Made by a program: the position numbers and the translations under genes. Source: Candidatus Rifleibacteriota bacterium (GTDB taxonomy: Bacteria > Muiribacteriota > Ozemobacteria > Ozemobacterales > Ozemobacteraceae). Taken from it: DNA of 9,269 bases. Shown piece by piece: positions 1-7,816 of this stretch (its first letter is position 1; each line of letters begins with the position of its first letter). The stretch covers positions 1 through 9,269 of the forward strand of contig JAQUZA010000107.1 in assembly GCA_028691595.1 (NCBI GenBank), written 5' to 3'. The notes beneath the pieces are model-generated. The model ran no database searches and had not been told where the DNA came from. It worked only from the letters and a program-made list of their open reading frames with translations.

Positions 1-107
1 GTCACATTAATTTTTATCAGCAATTCTCGGTGAGTCTCAAACAGCCTATCAACGGATATTTCTTATAAACGTGCTGCCCTTTTAAGGTGAAGCTTCGGCC
101 TATCAGC

Positions 108-166
108 CGGGTTGCTTTTCTTTCAGCGATTCGCTTCGCTCACAAGCTTCCAGAAAAGCAATCCCG
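108..166. repeat. Imperfect inverted repeat, long-armed hairpin
   Basis: CGGGTTGCTTTTCT (108-121) pairs with AGAAAAGCAATCCCG (152-166) with a single bulged T at 162, giving 14 pairs around a 30-base interior. The interior itself contains AGCG-ATT-CGCT (125-135). No T-run follows in either direction, so it does not look like a simple terminator. It may be a dispersed palindromic repeat or an mRNA-stabilising 3' structure. Confidence 0.5.
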
Positions 167-275
167 TCTTCTCGCCTCGCAATTCTACCAAAGATGATCT
201 CGTCCAATGCGACCATTTGCCTGAGAATTACTGAATTTTACTGTATCCTCTTGTTTTATACGTCTTAACTCTGTC

Positions 276-303
276 TCGCCGGCCCGCCCGGCGATTTTTT
301 TTT
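276..303 (+). terminator. Intrinsic terminator reading left to right
   Basis: TCGCCGG (276-282), loop CCCGC, CCGGCGA (288-294), then nine T at 295-303 on the plus strand. The T-run is on the right, so it stops plus-strand transcription and not the flagellins. It implies a convergent gene ending to the left of, or at the very start of, the window. Confidence 0.8.
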
Positions 304-368
304 GCCGGGTCTTGATAATGGCCGGTTATGCTTAACGATTCGTCGGGCTTGAGTAATTATTTTTAAGA

Positions 369-2639
369 TTATCTCAGCAGTGACAGAATGCCTGAGGCAC
401 TGCTGTTAGCCTGGGCGATCATTGCCTGAGCCGACTGCTGCATGACCTGGTCGCGGGTGAATTCGATCATTTCGCTGGCGATATCAGTGTCGCGAATGCG
501 TGATTCAGAAGCGGTTGCATTGGTATGCATGCTGCGCAGATTAGTAATAGCGTATTCAAGACGGTTCTGAAATGCTCCAAGCTTTGAGCGCTCGGCAGAA
601 ACTGCATCAATGGCTTTATTGAGTTTTCCCATAGCCTTTTCAGCACCTTCGACGCTCGTCATATCCAGGTTATCGACACCCAGAGCCTTTGCGGTCATTT
701 CTGAAAATGAAACCTTCATGGTCTCATCCTGGTTGGCACCAATATGATACTGATTATCCTTGTCCATAACGTGCATGCGAAAATTGGTGTCGCCAGAACC
801 ACTCTTGCTGCCCTCGATGATGCCAAAAGCTCTGAGAAAGCTGGCACCAGCAGAAATGACAGAACCCACGGCGGTCGAAGTAACAGCTTTGAGCGTAACG
901 ATGCTTGAATTCGCAACTGATTCAGAAACATTTTCGCGCCCGATTCTCGTCGAGGTGAAAACCATGGTGTTATCTATCTGATCGACCCGCACGGCAATCT
1001 GTGCCGCTTCAAGATCGGTGTTAAACTTTGTCTGCAGCTCGGCAAAGCTGATCATATCGGCAACGGTCGCCACACCGGGCTCGTCAGTCGTGGCAGCGGC
1101 CATGACAATAGTCGTTGAATTGATGCCGTCGCCGATTTCAAGGGCGGCGATATCGTTGTGAGCAAGATCAGAGCGAAATTTACTGAAGCCCCAGACGGCT
1201 TTTTCATTGTTTTTACAGCTGACGACAGAACCACTATAATTGCCGTCACAGATTCCCAATACTCCGGAAGGGTTGGCGTAAGAAACGGTAATCTGGTTAT
1301 CAATCGAAGCAGAGGCAGTTGCCGGGCGCTGGTATGAAAGCCTGATCTCGCCGTTGTCTACTGCAGCACTCAAACCAGCAATAGATACCGGGCCGCTGCC
1401 AGCGGTTGAAATCTGCATATTGAAGCTTCTGGCAATTCCCTCAAGTGTACTGTAACCGCTTGCAACAATCAGATTCATGATCTGGCCACCGGCTTCGATC
1501 ATAAAACTTTCGGTTGCCGAAAAGAACAATCCTTCCTCAAGACCTTTCGAACCGGCAATCTGGGCTGCCTGAGAATCAAACTGAATGTCGATTCCATTTA
1601 ACAGGCCGCTGGCCCGGTCGCAATCTATCTGAGTGACCCTGACATTTTTATCGCGATCAGTAAGGTTCACTTCGATAAGATTGTCTTTGGCCTCTCGCGC
1701 GGTTGCAAAGCCGAATGCGTCAATCAGGCTCTGCTGACCCGCAAAGGTGACGATGCCCTTTTCCCCGATAAAGCCTGAAGAGATTTCGAGATAGCCGCCA
1801 AGACCGTTAACCATGGTCTGTGCAGTCATAACGACAGCAGCTGTAGAATTGCTGATGCCAAGACCATCTTTTTCATCGGTCATGGCACGCTGAACCATTT
1901 TTGTCAGGCCGTCAAGAGTTGTATAAGCATCTAAAACCACTTCAGCAGAGCGGCTGTTGCCGTTCAAGGTAAGAGTCTGGGGTTCTTCGAGCAGAAACAC
2001 ACCATTGGCATCATAGAATCTGGCGATACTGAGCAGCATTGTATCGCCTTTTGCCAGGTCATTCTGATCGCGAAGCGCAAAGATCGCGGTGCGCTGAAGC
2101 TGAGTAGACCCGCCCTGAAGCAGGGCAAGACTGATCTGATAATCGCCGCCTTCAGTGGCAGCGCCGCGCACCAGACCACGGGCAGCGCCGGAACTGGTAC
2201 TGATGACTGCACTCTGACTGCCGTCGAGCAGACGTTTTGTATTGAATTCTGTATTATGGGCAATGCGATTGATATCGTCGCGCAGCTGAATGACCTCTTT
2301 CTGAATTTCGAGACGGTCATTGCTGGTAAGCGTATCATTCGCGGACTGAACAGCCAGTTCGCGCATGCGGTTCAGGATGCTGTGAGTTTCGTTGAGAGCA
2401 CCTTCGGCGGACTGAATCATCGAGATCCCGTCCTGGGCATTCATGGTGGCCCGAGCCAGGCCACGTATCTGCTTTCGCAGCTTTTCACTTATGGTCAAAC
2501 CAGCGGCATCATCAGCCGCCCGGTTGATTCGCAAGCCAGAACTCAGCCTTTCGACTGATTTTTCGAACCTTCCCGTTACCTTTGCCAGTTCATAATGAGC
2601 ATTGGTTGCCGGGATATTATGGTTAACTCTGAGTGACAT
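369..2639 (-). CDS. Large flagellin, divergent paralogue (FlaA of this array)
   Basis: Structural subunit of the flagellar filament, exported through the flagellar type III apparatus (no Sec signal peptide is visible). The 756-aa product has a canonical flagellin N-terminal region at about 1-140, with LSSGLRINRAADDAAGL at 32-48 and RMRELAVQSA at 91-100. The C-terminal region at about 665-756 has ESRIRDTDIASEMIEFTRDQ at 712-731. Between them lies a long central domain with three Flagellin_IN-like beta-helix-beta units near 210-290, 380-437 and 500-568. The start is fixed by AGGAGG seven bases upstream. This is the most divergent copy: it begins MSLRVNHNIPATNAHYELAK, and its end (QQSAQAMIAQANSSASGILS) lacks the VSQSGTAMLAQANM shared by the other three. 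It also has three cysteines (340, 464, 475). It is last in the array; no minus-strand terminator follows. Flagellin identity is certain; a specialised filament position is inference. Confidence 0.97.
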   Translation of the reverse strand: MSLRVNHNIPATNAHYELAKVTGRFEKSVERLSSGLRINRAADDAAGLTISEKLRKQIRGLARATMNAQDGISMIQSAEGALNETHSILNRMRELAVQSANDTLTSNDRLEIQKEVIQLRDDINRIAHNTEFNTKRLLDGSQSAVISTSSGAARGLVRGAATEGGDYQISLALLQGGSTQLQRTAIFALRDQNDLAKGDTMLLSIARFYDANGVFLLEEPQTLTLNGNSRSAEVVLDAYTTLDGLTKMVQRAMTDEKDGLGISNSTAAVVMTAQTMVNGLGGYLEISSGFIGEKGIVTFAGQQSLIDAFGFATAREAKDNLIEVNLTDRDKNVRVTQIDCDRASGLLNGIDIQFDSQAAQIAGSKGLEEGLFFSATESFMIEAGGQIMNLIVASGYSTLEGIARSFNMQISTAGSGPVSIAGLSAAVDNGEIRLSYQRPATASASIDNQITVSYANPSGVLGICDGNYSGSVVSCKNNEKAVWGFSKFRSDLAHNDIAALEIGDGINSTTIVMAAATTDEPGVATVADMISFAELQTKFNTDLEAAQIAVRVDQIDNTMVFTSTRIGRENVSESVANSSIVTLKAVTSTAVGSVISAGASFLRAFGIIEGSKSGSGDTNFRMHVMDKDNQYHIGANQDETMKVSFSEMTAKALGVDNLDMTSVEGAEKAMGKLNKAIDAVSAERSKLGAFQNRLEYAITNLRSMHTNATASESRIRDTDIASEMIEFTRDQVMQQSAQAMIAQANSSASGILSLLR

Positions 2640-2642
2640 ATT

Positions 2643-2682
2643 GATTCCTCCTTGAATCTGTTGTTTCGCGCGTCCCTGCGCG
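2643..2682 (-). promoter_or_regulatory. FlaA leader: two CsrA-type hairpins, one over the Shine-Dalgarno
   Basis: On the minus strand, 2643-2658 folds as GATTC-AAGGAG-GAATC, placing the Shine-Dalgarno in a six-base loop. Just upstream, 2667-2682 folds as CGCGC-AGGGAC-GCGCG, a five-pair G/C stem with AGGGA in the loop. Both loops fit the known CsrA target (ANGGA in a hairpin loop). Two sites, one over the ribosome site, is the arrangement known from B. subtilis hag. The fold is seen by eye; CsrA binding is inferred. Confidence 0.6.
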
Positions 2683-2782
2683 AGTGTCTCACAAGCACTC
2701 CCGAAGATTCAGTTGTCAGTTCAATTTACCCGGTAACGCACCTCCAGAAATATGAACGGAAAAGGTAATTTTCCATACTCCT

Positions 2783-2809
2783 GCTACGGCATAAAACGCT
2801 GATTTCTTA
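2783..2809 (-). promoter_or_regulatory. Possible weak sigma-28 promoter for FlaA
   Basis: Minus strand reads TAAG (2806-2809), 15 bases, then GCCGTAGC (2783-2790), compared with the flagellar sigma-28 pattern TAAA-N15-GCCGATAA. Spacing is exact, but only TAA, GCCG and little else match. It lies between the FlaB terminator and the FlaA leader, where a promoter is expected, and would give a leader of about 140 bases. Confidence 0.25.
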
Positions 2810-2822
2810 ACGAATCTGCAAG

Positions 2823-2849
2823 AAAAAAGCCCCGTTTCCGGGGCTTTTT
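2823..2849 (-). terminator. Intrinsic terminator of FlaB, bidirectional in form
   Basis: AAAAAGCCCCG (2824-2834) and CGGGGCTTTTT (2839-2849) form an 11-pair stem with loop TTTC. A-run on the left and T-run on the right make it functional in both directions. It starts 26 bp after the FlaB stop and separates FlaB from FlaA. Confidence 0.88.
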
Positions 2850-2875
2850 CGAAACAGAACAAAAGTCGAGCTTTA

Positions 2876-5107
2876 TCAGCCGAGGAGCTGCAAAACTCCC
2901 TGTGGAACCATATTTGCCTGAGCCAGCATGGCGGTACCGGACTGAGAAACAATCTGATTTCTGGTGAACTCGATCATTTCCATCGCGATATCGGCATCTC
3001 TGATTCTCGATTCAGCAGAGGTCAGGTTGCTGTGAGTATTTCTCAGGTTGTTGATTGCGTATTCAAGTCGGTTCTGGTAAGAACCAAGCTTTGAACGTTC
3101 TGAAGAAACGGTATCGATAGCTTTGTTGATTTTTGCCAGGGCATCCTGAGCTTTATCAACCGTAGTCATATCGATATCATCAACCCTGAGCGCTTCAGAA
3201 GACATGTTGGCGATATTGATATTCATCGACTGGCCCTGGTCGGCACCAATCTGGAACTGAGAACCACCGGCCACCACGTGCAGTCTGAAGTTATTGTCGC
3301 CAGAACCCTTAACTGTGCCTTCCGAGATTCCGAGTTTGTCGCTGAGGAAAGCTTCGTCACCGGGGTCACCGTTGAAGTTAAAGGTTACCACGCTTGTATA
3401 GGCAGGAGCATTATTGTTGTGCTGGGTTCCAAGTCTGGTAGACGTGAAGGCAATAGTTGAGCCAACCTGGTCAATTCGCAGTGCGATGGTCAGGGTTTGG
3501 AACTCAGTATTGAAAGCCGTCTGCATATCGACGAAGGAAATCATATCACCAACGGCAACGTCGGTCTGAACCGTCAGCGTTACAATAGCTGTGGTCATGC
3601 CATCATCGACTTCGAGCGCGATCTGAGCACCGGCAACAGCCGTAGCGTTGAACTGGCTCATACCCCACTTAAGTGAATCGACATCCTTGGTGCCATCGAC
3701 GAAGCCACTGTAGGTTCCAACAATCATACCAAGTTTATCAACATCGTCGGTGAAGCTGACAATTTTAACGGTGTTGGCAACTGTGGTCGAGGCAGATACC
3801 GGGCGTTCATAGCCAATTCTCAGCTCACCACCAACTACAGAAGCACTGAGCCCCTTCACGGTACCATCAATTTCGATTTCGTTGTTGATATGGCGGGCAA
3901 TGCCTTCCATGCTCCACAAGCCAGCTGCAAAGGCGATTGTCAGGCCTGAAGTACCGGCACTGACGACCAGATCGCCGCCCACGGTAATATTGATACCCTG
4001 TTCAAGACCTTGAACACCGGCAACCTGGGCTGCCTGAGAATCAAACTTAAGGTCTATGCCATCCAACAACGATGTGGCGACCTGCCCTTCGGTATTAACC
4101 GTGTGAACATTGCCAAAGCTGTCGCGCAAGGAAACCTTAACCTGGTTTTCTACGGCTTCGCGAGAGATGCTTACACCGAGGGCATCGAGAACCTTCTGGT
4201 CAGAAGACACGCTGACGCTGCCGGCGCTGCCGATACTACCCGAAGTCAACTGAATGTAGCCACCGAGGTTGGCCACGCCGGTCTGGGTCGTATTAACGGT
4301 TGAAGCCCTCGAATTCTTGATATCAAGACCATCTTTGCTGCCCATGGCGTTCTGCAGAGCCGCTGCCAGATTATCAAGGGTCATCTGACCGTCAAGCTGG
4401 ACGGTTGTAGAATTGCCGTTGCCAGTCAAGGTTAGAGTCTGAGGAGTTGCGAGTGAGAAAACCCCGTTGGCATCGTAGAACTGAGCAATACTCTGCAGCT
4501 GGGTACCACCATGGGCGATACTCGAACTGCCATCGTTCAGAGAAAATATCTGCGAGCGCTGAATTTCAGCAATACCACCGCTGAGCAGCTCAAGAGATAC
4601 ATCGTAATCACCACCGGCAGCCTGAACGTTACCGTTGACCAGACCTTTTACCACTCCAGAACTTGAACTGATGAGAGATGTCTGACTACCATCGAGGAGT
4701 TTTTTGGTATTGAATTCGGTATTGCGCGAAATTCTGTCGAGGTCGTTTTTGAGCTGGTTAACTTCTTTCTGAATTTCAAGCCGGTCATTGCTTGTCAGAG
4801 TGTCGTTTGAAGACTGAATAGCCAGCTCGCGCATGCGCTGCAGAATGCTGGTAGACTCATTGAGAGCCCCTTCAGCAGTCTGAATCATCGAAATGCCATC
4901 CTGGGCGTTCAGCACGGCGCGACTCAGACCTTTGATCTGACGGCGCATTTTTTCACTGATTGCCAGGCCTGCTGCATCGTCGGCAGCGCTGTTGATACGT
5001 AAGCCAGAACTCAGTTTCTGGATAGACTTTTCCAGACGGGACGAAGTCTGACTTACCGAACCGTACGTACTGATTGCGAGAACGTTTTGGTTGATTCGTA
5101 AACTCAT
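2876..5107 (-). CDS. Large flagellin (FlaB of this array)
   Basis: Flagellar filament subunit of 743 aa. The N-terminal region (about 1-140) contains LSSGLRINSAADDAAGLAIS at 32-51 and RMRELAIQSS at 91-100. The C-terminal region (about 650-743) contains ESRIRDADIAMEMIEFTRNQ at 699-718 and ends SQSGTAMLAQANMVPQGVLQ followed by LLG. The central domain of about 450 aa keeps the landmarks seen in its neighbours: GGDYDVSLELL near 165, YDANGVFSL near 211, FDSQAAQVAG near 355 and IAFTSTRLGT near 552. I see no cysteine. The start is set by GGAGG seven bases upstream of ATG at 5107. The gene is followed 26 bp downstream by a strong intrinsic terminator, so it probably forms its own 3' end. Over the first 150 residues it is much closer to FlaC than to FlaA. 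Confidence 0.97.
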   Translation of the reverse strand: MSLRINQNVLAISTYGSVSQTSSRLEKSIQKLSSGLRINSAADDAAGLAISEKMRRQIKGLSRAVLNAQDGISMIQTAEGALNESTSILQRMRELAIQSSNDTLTSNDRLEIQKEVNQLKNDLDRISRNTEFNTKKLLDGSQTSLISSSSGVVKGLVNGNVQAAGGDYDVSLELLSGGIAEIQRSQIFSLNDGSSSIAHGGTQLQSIAQFYDANGVFSLATPQTLTLTGNGNSTTVQLDGQMTLDNLAAALQNAMGSKDGLDIKNSRASTVNTTQTGVANLGGYIQLTSGSIGSAGSVSVSSDQKVLDALGVSISREAVENQVKVSLRDSFGNVHTVNTEGQVATSLLDGIDLKFDSQAAQVAGVQGLEQGINITVGGDLVVSAGTSGLTIAFAAGLWSMEGIARHINNEIEIDGTVKGLSASVVGGELRIGYERPVSASTTVANTVKIVSFTDDVDKLGMIVGTYSGFVDGTKDVDSLKWGMSQFNATAVAGAQIALEVDDGMTTAIVTLTVQTDVAVGDMISFVDMQTAFNTEFQTLTIALRIDQVGSTIAFTSTRLGTQHNNNAPAYTSVVTFNFNGDPGDEAFLSDKLGISEGTVKGSGDNNFRLHVVAGGSQFQIGADQGQSMNINIANMSSEALRVDDIDMTTVDKAQDALAKINKAIDTVSSERSKLGSYQNRLEYAINNLRNTHSNLTSAESRIRDADIAMEMIEFTRNQIVSQSGTAMLAQANMVPQGVLQLLG

Positions 5108-5110
5108 ATT

Positions 5111-5158
5111 GATTCCTCCATGAATCGCTGATTTTGTTCATTAAGCGCATCCCTGCGC
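5111..5158 (-). promoter_or_regulatory. FlaB leader: two CsrA-type hairpins, one over the Shine-Dalgarno
   Basis: Minus-strand 5111-5126 folds as GATTC-ATGGAG-GAATC with the Shine-Dalgarno in the loop. Minus-strand 5145-5158 folds as GCGC-AGGGAT-GCGC and contains CAGGGATG, an exact fit to the CARGGAUG core of the CsrA consensus. Eighteen bases separate the two hairpins. Confidence 0.62.
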
Positions 5159-5255
5159 ATTACATCCGAGAACTTTGGAGTATTCCCCCTTCCTGATAAG
5201 TTGTGCGTGAATTAATAAACGATTTATTAGGCCAACGACAGAGAACAAACGGCAG

Positions 5256-5281
5256 ATATCCGGTGCCGGAACTCACCTTTA
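5256..5281 (-). promoter_or_regulatory. Possible sigma-28 promoter for FlaB
   Basis: Minus strand reads TAAA (5278-5281), 14 bases, then CCGGATAT (5256-5263), six of eight bases of GCCGATAT. The spacer is one base shorter than usual. The predicted leader (about 145 bases) is close to that predicted for FlaA. The -10 region overlaps a perfect dyad TCCGG-TG-CCGGA at 5259-5270, which might be an operator or chance. Confidence 0.28.
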
Positions 5282-5547
5282 AAGCCAGGTCCCAGACTTC
5301 ATCCTTGAATCAGCCCGGACATCCTGAGCTTGTTCCCCATTAAATCCCGATTTAGCGATTTAAACAGCGCACCCATAAGGATCTTGCCCAGCGGCAATCA
5401 TGCGGGCTTGCACCCTTGCAGACCGGTCATGCTTACTACCATGGCCGCCATTCACTGACTAATGAAGAGTTCATGGTCTCAAGACCCCGAAACTTCGATC
5501 AATCAGCCAGGTTGCTGTTATTAAAACGTATTTATGCTGCATTTATA

Positions 5548-7812
5548 TTATTGAAGCAGCTGCAACACCCCCTGTGGCAGCATATTTGCCTGTGCCAGCA
5601 TCGCGGTGCCAGACTGTGAAACAATCTGGTTGCGTGTGAATTCAATCATTTCGCTGGCAATGTCGGCATCTCTGATTCGTGACTCAGCAGAACTGAGGTT
5701 CGAATGTGTGCTGCGCAGGTTATTTACTGCAAACTCGAGTCGGTTCTGAAAAGAACCCAGTTTCGATCTTTCAGAAGAAACCAGATCGATCGCCTTATTA
5801 AGTTTTCCAAGGGCTTTTTCGGCCCCTTTAACCGTTGTCATATCAAGCTTGTCAACGCCCAGGGCCATCGAAGTCATATCAGCAATGGCAACTTTCATGC
5901 TCTGACCCTGGTCTGCCCCAATCTGAAACTGAGGCTGATTATTGACCACATGCATCTTAAAATTGGCATCACCAGAGCCTTTAACCGTGCCTTCGCTGAG
6001 GCCGAAAATATTCTGCATATATGAGGTGATTGTTGAAGTCATGACCAGCGAAACAAGACTGGTGTTAGTTCCGTTAGTCTCATGTTCGGTCCCGACTCGC
6101 AGTGAAGTGAATGCCATGGCACCGCCATGCTGATCAACTCTAACTGCAACGCTGGCATTTTTAAGAGTATCATTCACTGAGGCCTGAAACAGCCTGAACG
6201 ATATCATATCAGCATCTTGCTCGTTCCCAAGGCCAAGAACTCCCGGAATAATGGTTATCTGAGCTGATCCAAGACCAAAGCCATCCTGAACAGTTACAAT
6301 TATCGGGGTGCCGGCGGCAAGAGAATATTTTGCAGTATCAACGAACTGGCTGAAACCCCATTCGATTTTGCTGGTGTCTTTTGAGCCATCGACAAAGCCG
6401 CTGAAAAGACCATTAACAAAGCCAAGAGCAGATGTCGTAACATTGTTGAGCGTAATTGTTGTAGCAAGAGTCTTGGTTGCTGTGGCTGGCTTATCATAGG
6501 AAATTCTGACTTCGCCTTCGACTACTGAAGCAGAGAGGCCGAAAAGATCGGCAGCCCCGGGTGTTGCCGCCTCAATCTGTGCATTGAGGCTTCTGGTAAT
6601 GCCCTGCATTGTCCAGTAACCCGAAGCAATTACAATATTGGTGCTGGCTGTACCTACTGCCAGGGTAAATGCTTCGCCGCCGGCTGCGGTAATTACCAGA
6701 CCAGCTTCAAGGCCAGATGTTCCTGCAATCTGGGCAGGTTGAGAAGAAAACTGAACATCGATACCCTGTAACAACCCAAAGGCTCGGTCAGTTTCAGTTC
6801 TAACAGATTTGACATTACCGAAACTGTCACGGGATGTAACCTCAGTGAGGTTGTTCTGAGCCTCGCGACTCACACTCAGGCCCATTGCATCAACAACGCT
6901 CTGGTCGCCGCATACCGAGATACTGCCCAGTTCGCCAACATTTCCGGAAATTATCTCGATATAACCACCAAGACCTGCAACTTTTGTCTGTGAAGTATTT
7001 ACAGTTGAGGTTCGACTGTTTTTTATCCCCAGGCCACTGTCGCTGTTAATGGCGTTTTGAAATGCTCCTGCCAGGTTATCCATGGTCATCTGAGCATCAA
7101 GAGTAATGGTGGTAGTTTTTGAATTGCCGCTAAGGGTCAGTGAAATCGGAGAATCAAGAACAAAAACGCCATTACCATTGTAGAATTGAGCTATACTCTG
7201 AAGTTGAGTACTGCCTTCTGCAAGCTTGCCTGAGCCATCGTTGATCACAAAAATCTGTGACCGCTGCATTTCAGAAATACCCGCATGCAACAAAGCGATG
7301 CTTACAGAATAATCACCACTTGAATCAGATGGGTTACCGGTAATAATGCCATTTACAGCGGCTGAACTGGCGCTGACAAGAGCAGTCTGACTACCGTCGA
7401 GAAGCTTCTTGGTATTAAATTCAGTATTTTTGGCGATACGATCGAGGTCATCGCGTAGCTGAACGACCTCTTTCTGAATTTCAAGTCGGTCACCGCTGGT
7501 AAGGGTGTCATTTGAGGCCTGAATTGAAAGTTCGCGCATGCGGTGAAGAATGCTGTGGGTTTCGTTCATCGCGCCTTCGGCAGTCTGCATCATGGAAATG
7601 GCATCCTGGGCATTTAAAACCGCCCGGTTCAAGCCACGAATCTGCCGGCGCATTTTTTCGCTGATTGCCAGACCTGCTGCGTCATCAGCCGCTCTGTTAA
7701 TTCTCAGGCCAGAGCTGAGCTTCTCGATCGACTTTTCCATTCTATTGGAAGTCTGGGCAACGGTACCGTAAGTGGAAAGTGCAACAACATTCTGATTAAT
7801 GCGTAAAGACAT
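5548..7812 (-). CDS. Large flagellin (FlaC of this array)
   Basis: Flagellar filament subunit of 754 aa. The N-terminal region (about 1-140) has LSSGLRINRAADDAAGLAIS at 32-51 and RMRELSIQAS at 91-100. The C-terminal region (about 665-754) has ESRIRDADIASEMIEFTRNQ at 710-729. The central domain carries the same three Flagellin_IN-like units as its neighbours and one cysteine (301, in SISVCGDQ). Glycine- and proline-rich loops near 500-530 differ from FlaB, so this part is probably surface exposed. GGAGG lies eight bases before ATG at 7812, and the codon after it matches the MSLR start of the other copies. No hairpin with a U-run follows the stop within the 440-bp gap to FlaB, so transcription may read towards FlaB or end by another mechanism. 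Nearest relative in the window is FlaB. Confidence 0.97.
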   Translation of the reverse strand: MSLRINQNVVALSTYGTVAQTSNRMEKSIEKLSSGLRINRAADDAAGLAISEKMRRQIRGLNRAVLNAQDAISMMQTAEGAMNETHSILHRMRELSIQASNDTLTSGDRLEIQKEVVQLRDDLDRIAKNTEFNTKKLLDGSQTALVSASSAAVNGIITGNPSDSSGDYSVSIALLHAGISEMQRSQIFVINDGSGKLAEGSTQLQSIAQFYNGNGVFVLDSPISLTLSGNSKTTTITLDAQMTMDNLAGAFQNAINSDSGLGIKNSRTSTVNTSQTKVAGLGGYIEIISGNVGELGSISVCGDQSVVDAMGLSVSREAQNNLTEVTSRDSFGNVKSVRTETDRAFGLLQGIDVQFSSQPAQIAGTSGLEAGLVITAAGGEAFTLAVGTASTNIVIASGYWTMQGITRSLNAQIEAATPGAADLFGLSASVVEGEVRISYDKPATATKTLATTITLNNVTTSALGFVNGLFSGFVDGSKDTSKIEWGFSQFVDTAKYSLAAGTPIIVTVQDGFGLGSAQITIIPGVLGLGNEQDADMISFRLFQASVNDTLKNASVAVRVDQHGGAMAFTSLRVGTEHETNGTNTSLVSLVMTSTITSYMQNIFGLSEGTVKGSGDANFKMHVVNNQPQFQIGADQGQSMKVAIADMTSMALGVDKLDMTTVKGAEKALGKLNKAIDLVSSERSKLGSFQNRLEFAVNNLRSTHSNLSSAESRIRDADIASEMIEFTRNQIVSQSGTAMLAQANMLPQGVLQLLQ

Positions 7813-7816
7813 GGTT

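Larger units (their letters stand above)
1..368. other. Non-coding region downstream of FlaA
   Basis: No supported gene on either strand. Contents are an imperfect hairpin (108-166) and the plus-strand terminator (276-303). A plus-strand frame is open from base 3 to a TAA at 66-68 and could be the last 21 codons of a gene entering from the left, but this is too short to support. No minus-strand intrinsic terminator for FlaA is visible. Confidence 0.6.
5108..5547. other. 440-bp gap between FlaC and FlaB
   Basis: No supported gene. The part next to FlaB holds its leader and possible promoter. The rest contains short dyads: TAATAAA-CGA-TTTATTA (5213-5229), TAAATC-CC-GATTTA (5341-5354) with a further GATTTA at 5357-5362, TTGCC-CAGC-GGCAA (5384-5397) and GGTCT-CA-AGACC (5475-5486). 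None is followed by a U-run on the minus strand. It is longer than the FlaB-FlaA gap for no visible reason. Confidence 0.55.

Noticed and set aside
3..68. Possible C-terminal tail of a plus-strand gene entering from the left
   Set aside because: Only 21 codons are visible and nothing is recognisable. The terminator at 276-303 makes a convergent gene likely, but this frame cannot be tied to it.
287..309. CCCGGC and GCCGGG pairing around the T-run, suggesting an antiterminator or a minus-strand terminator for FlaA
   Set aside because: The second arm lies after the U-run, so it cannot act before termination on the plus strand, and no U-run follows it on the minus strand.
760..981. Plus-strand and other-frame open frames inside the flagellin genes
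   Set aside because: They run antisense or out of frame to strong flagellin coding sequence, have low-complexity or random-like composition, and lack ribosome sites. They are shadows.
5416..5619. Plus-strand 67-codon ORF in the FlaC-FlaB gap
   Set aside because: Its 3' part overlaps the conserved C-terminal end of FlaC in antisense, and the rest shows no recognisable protein features.
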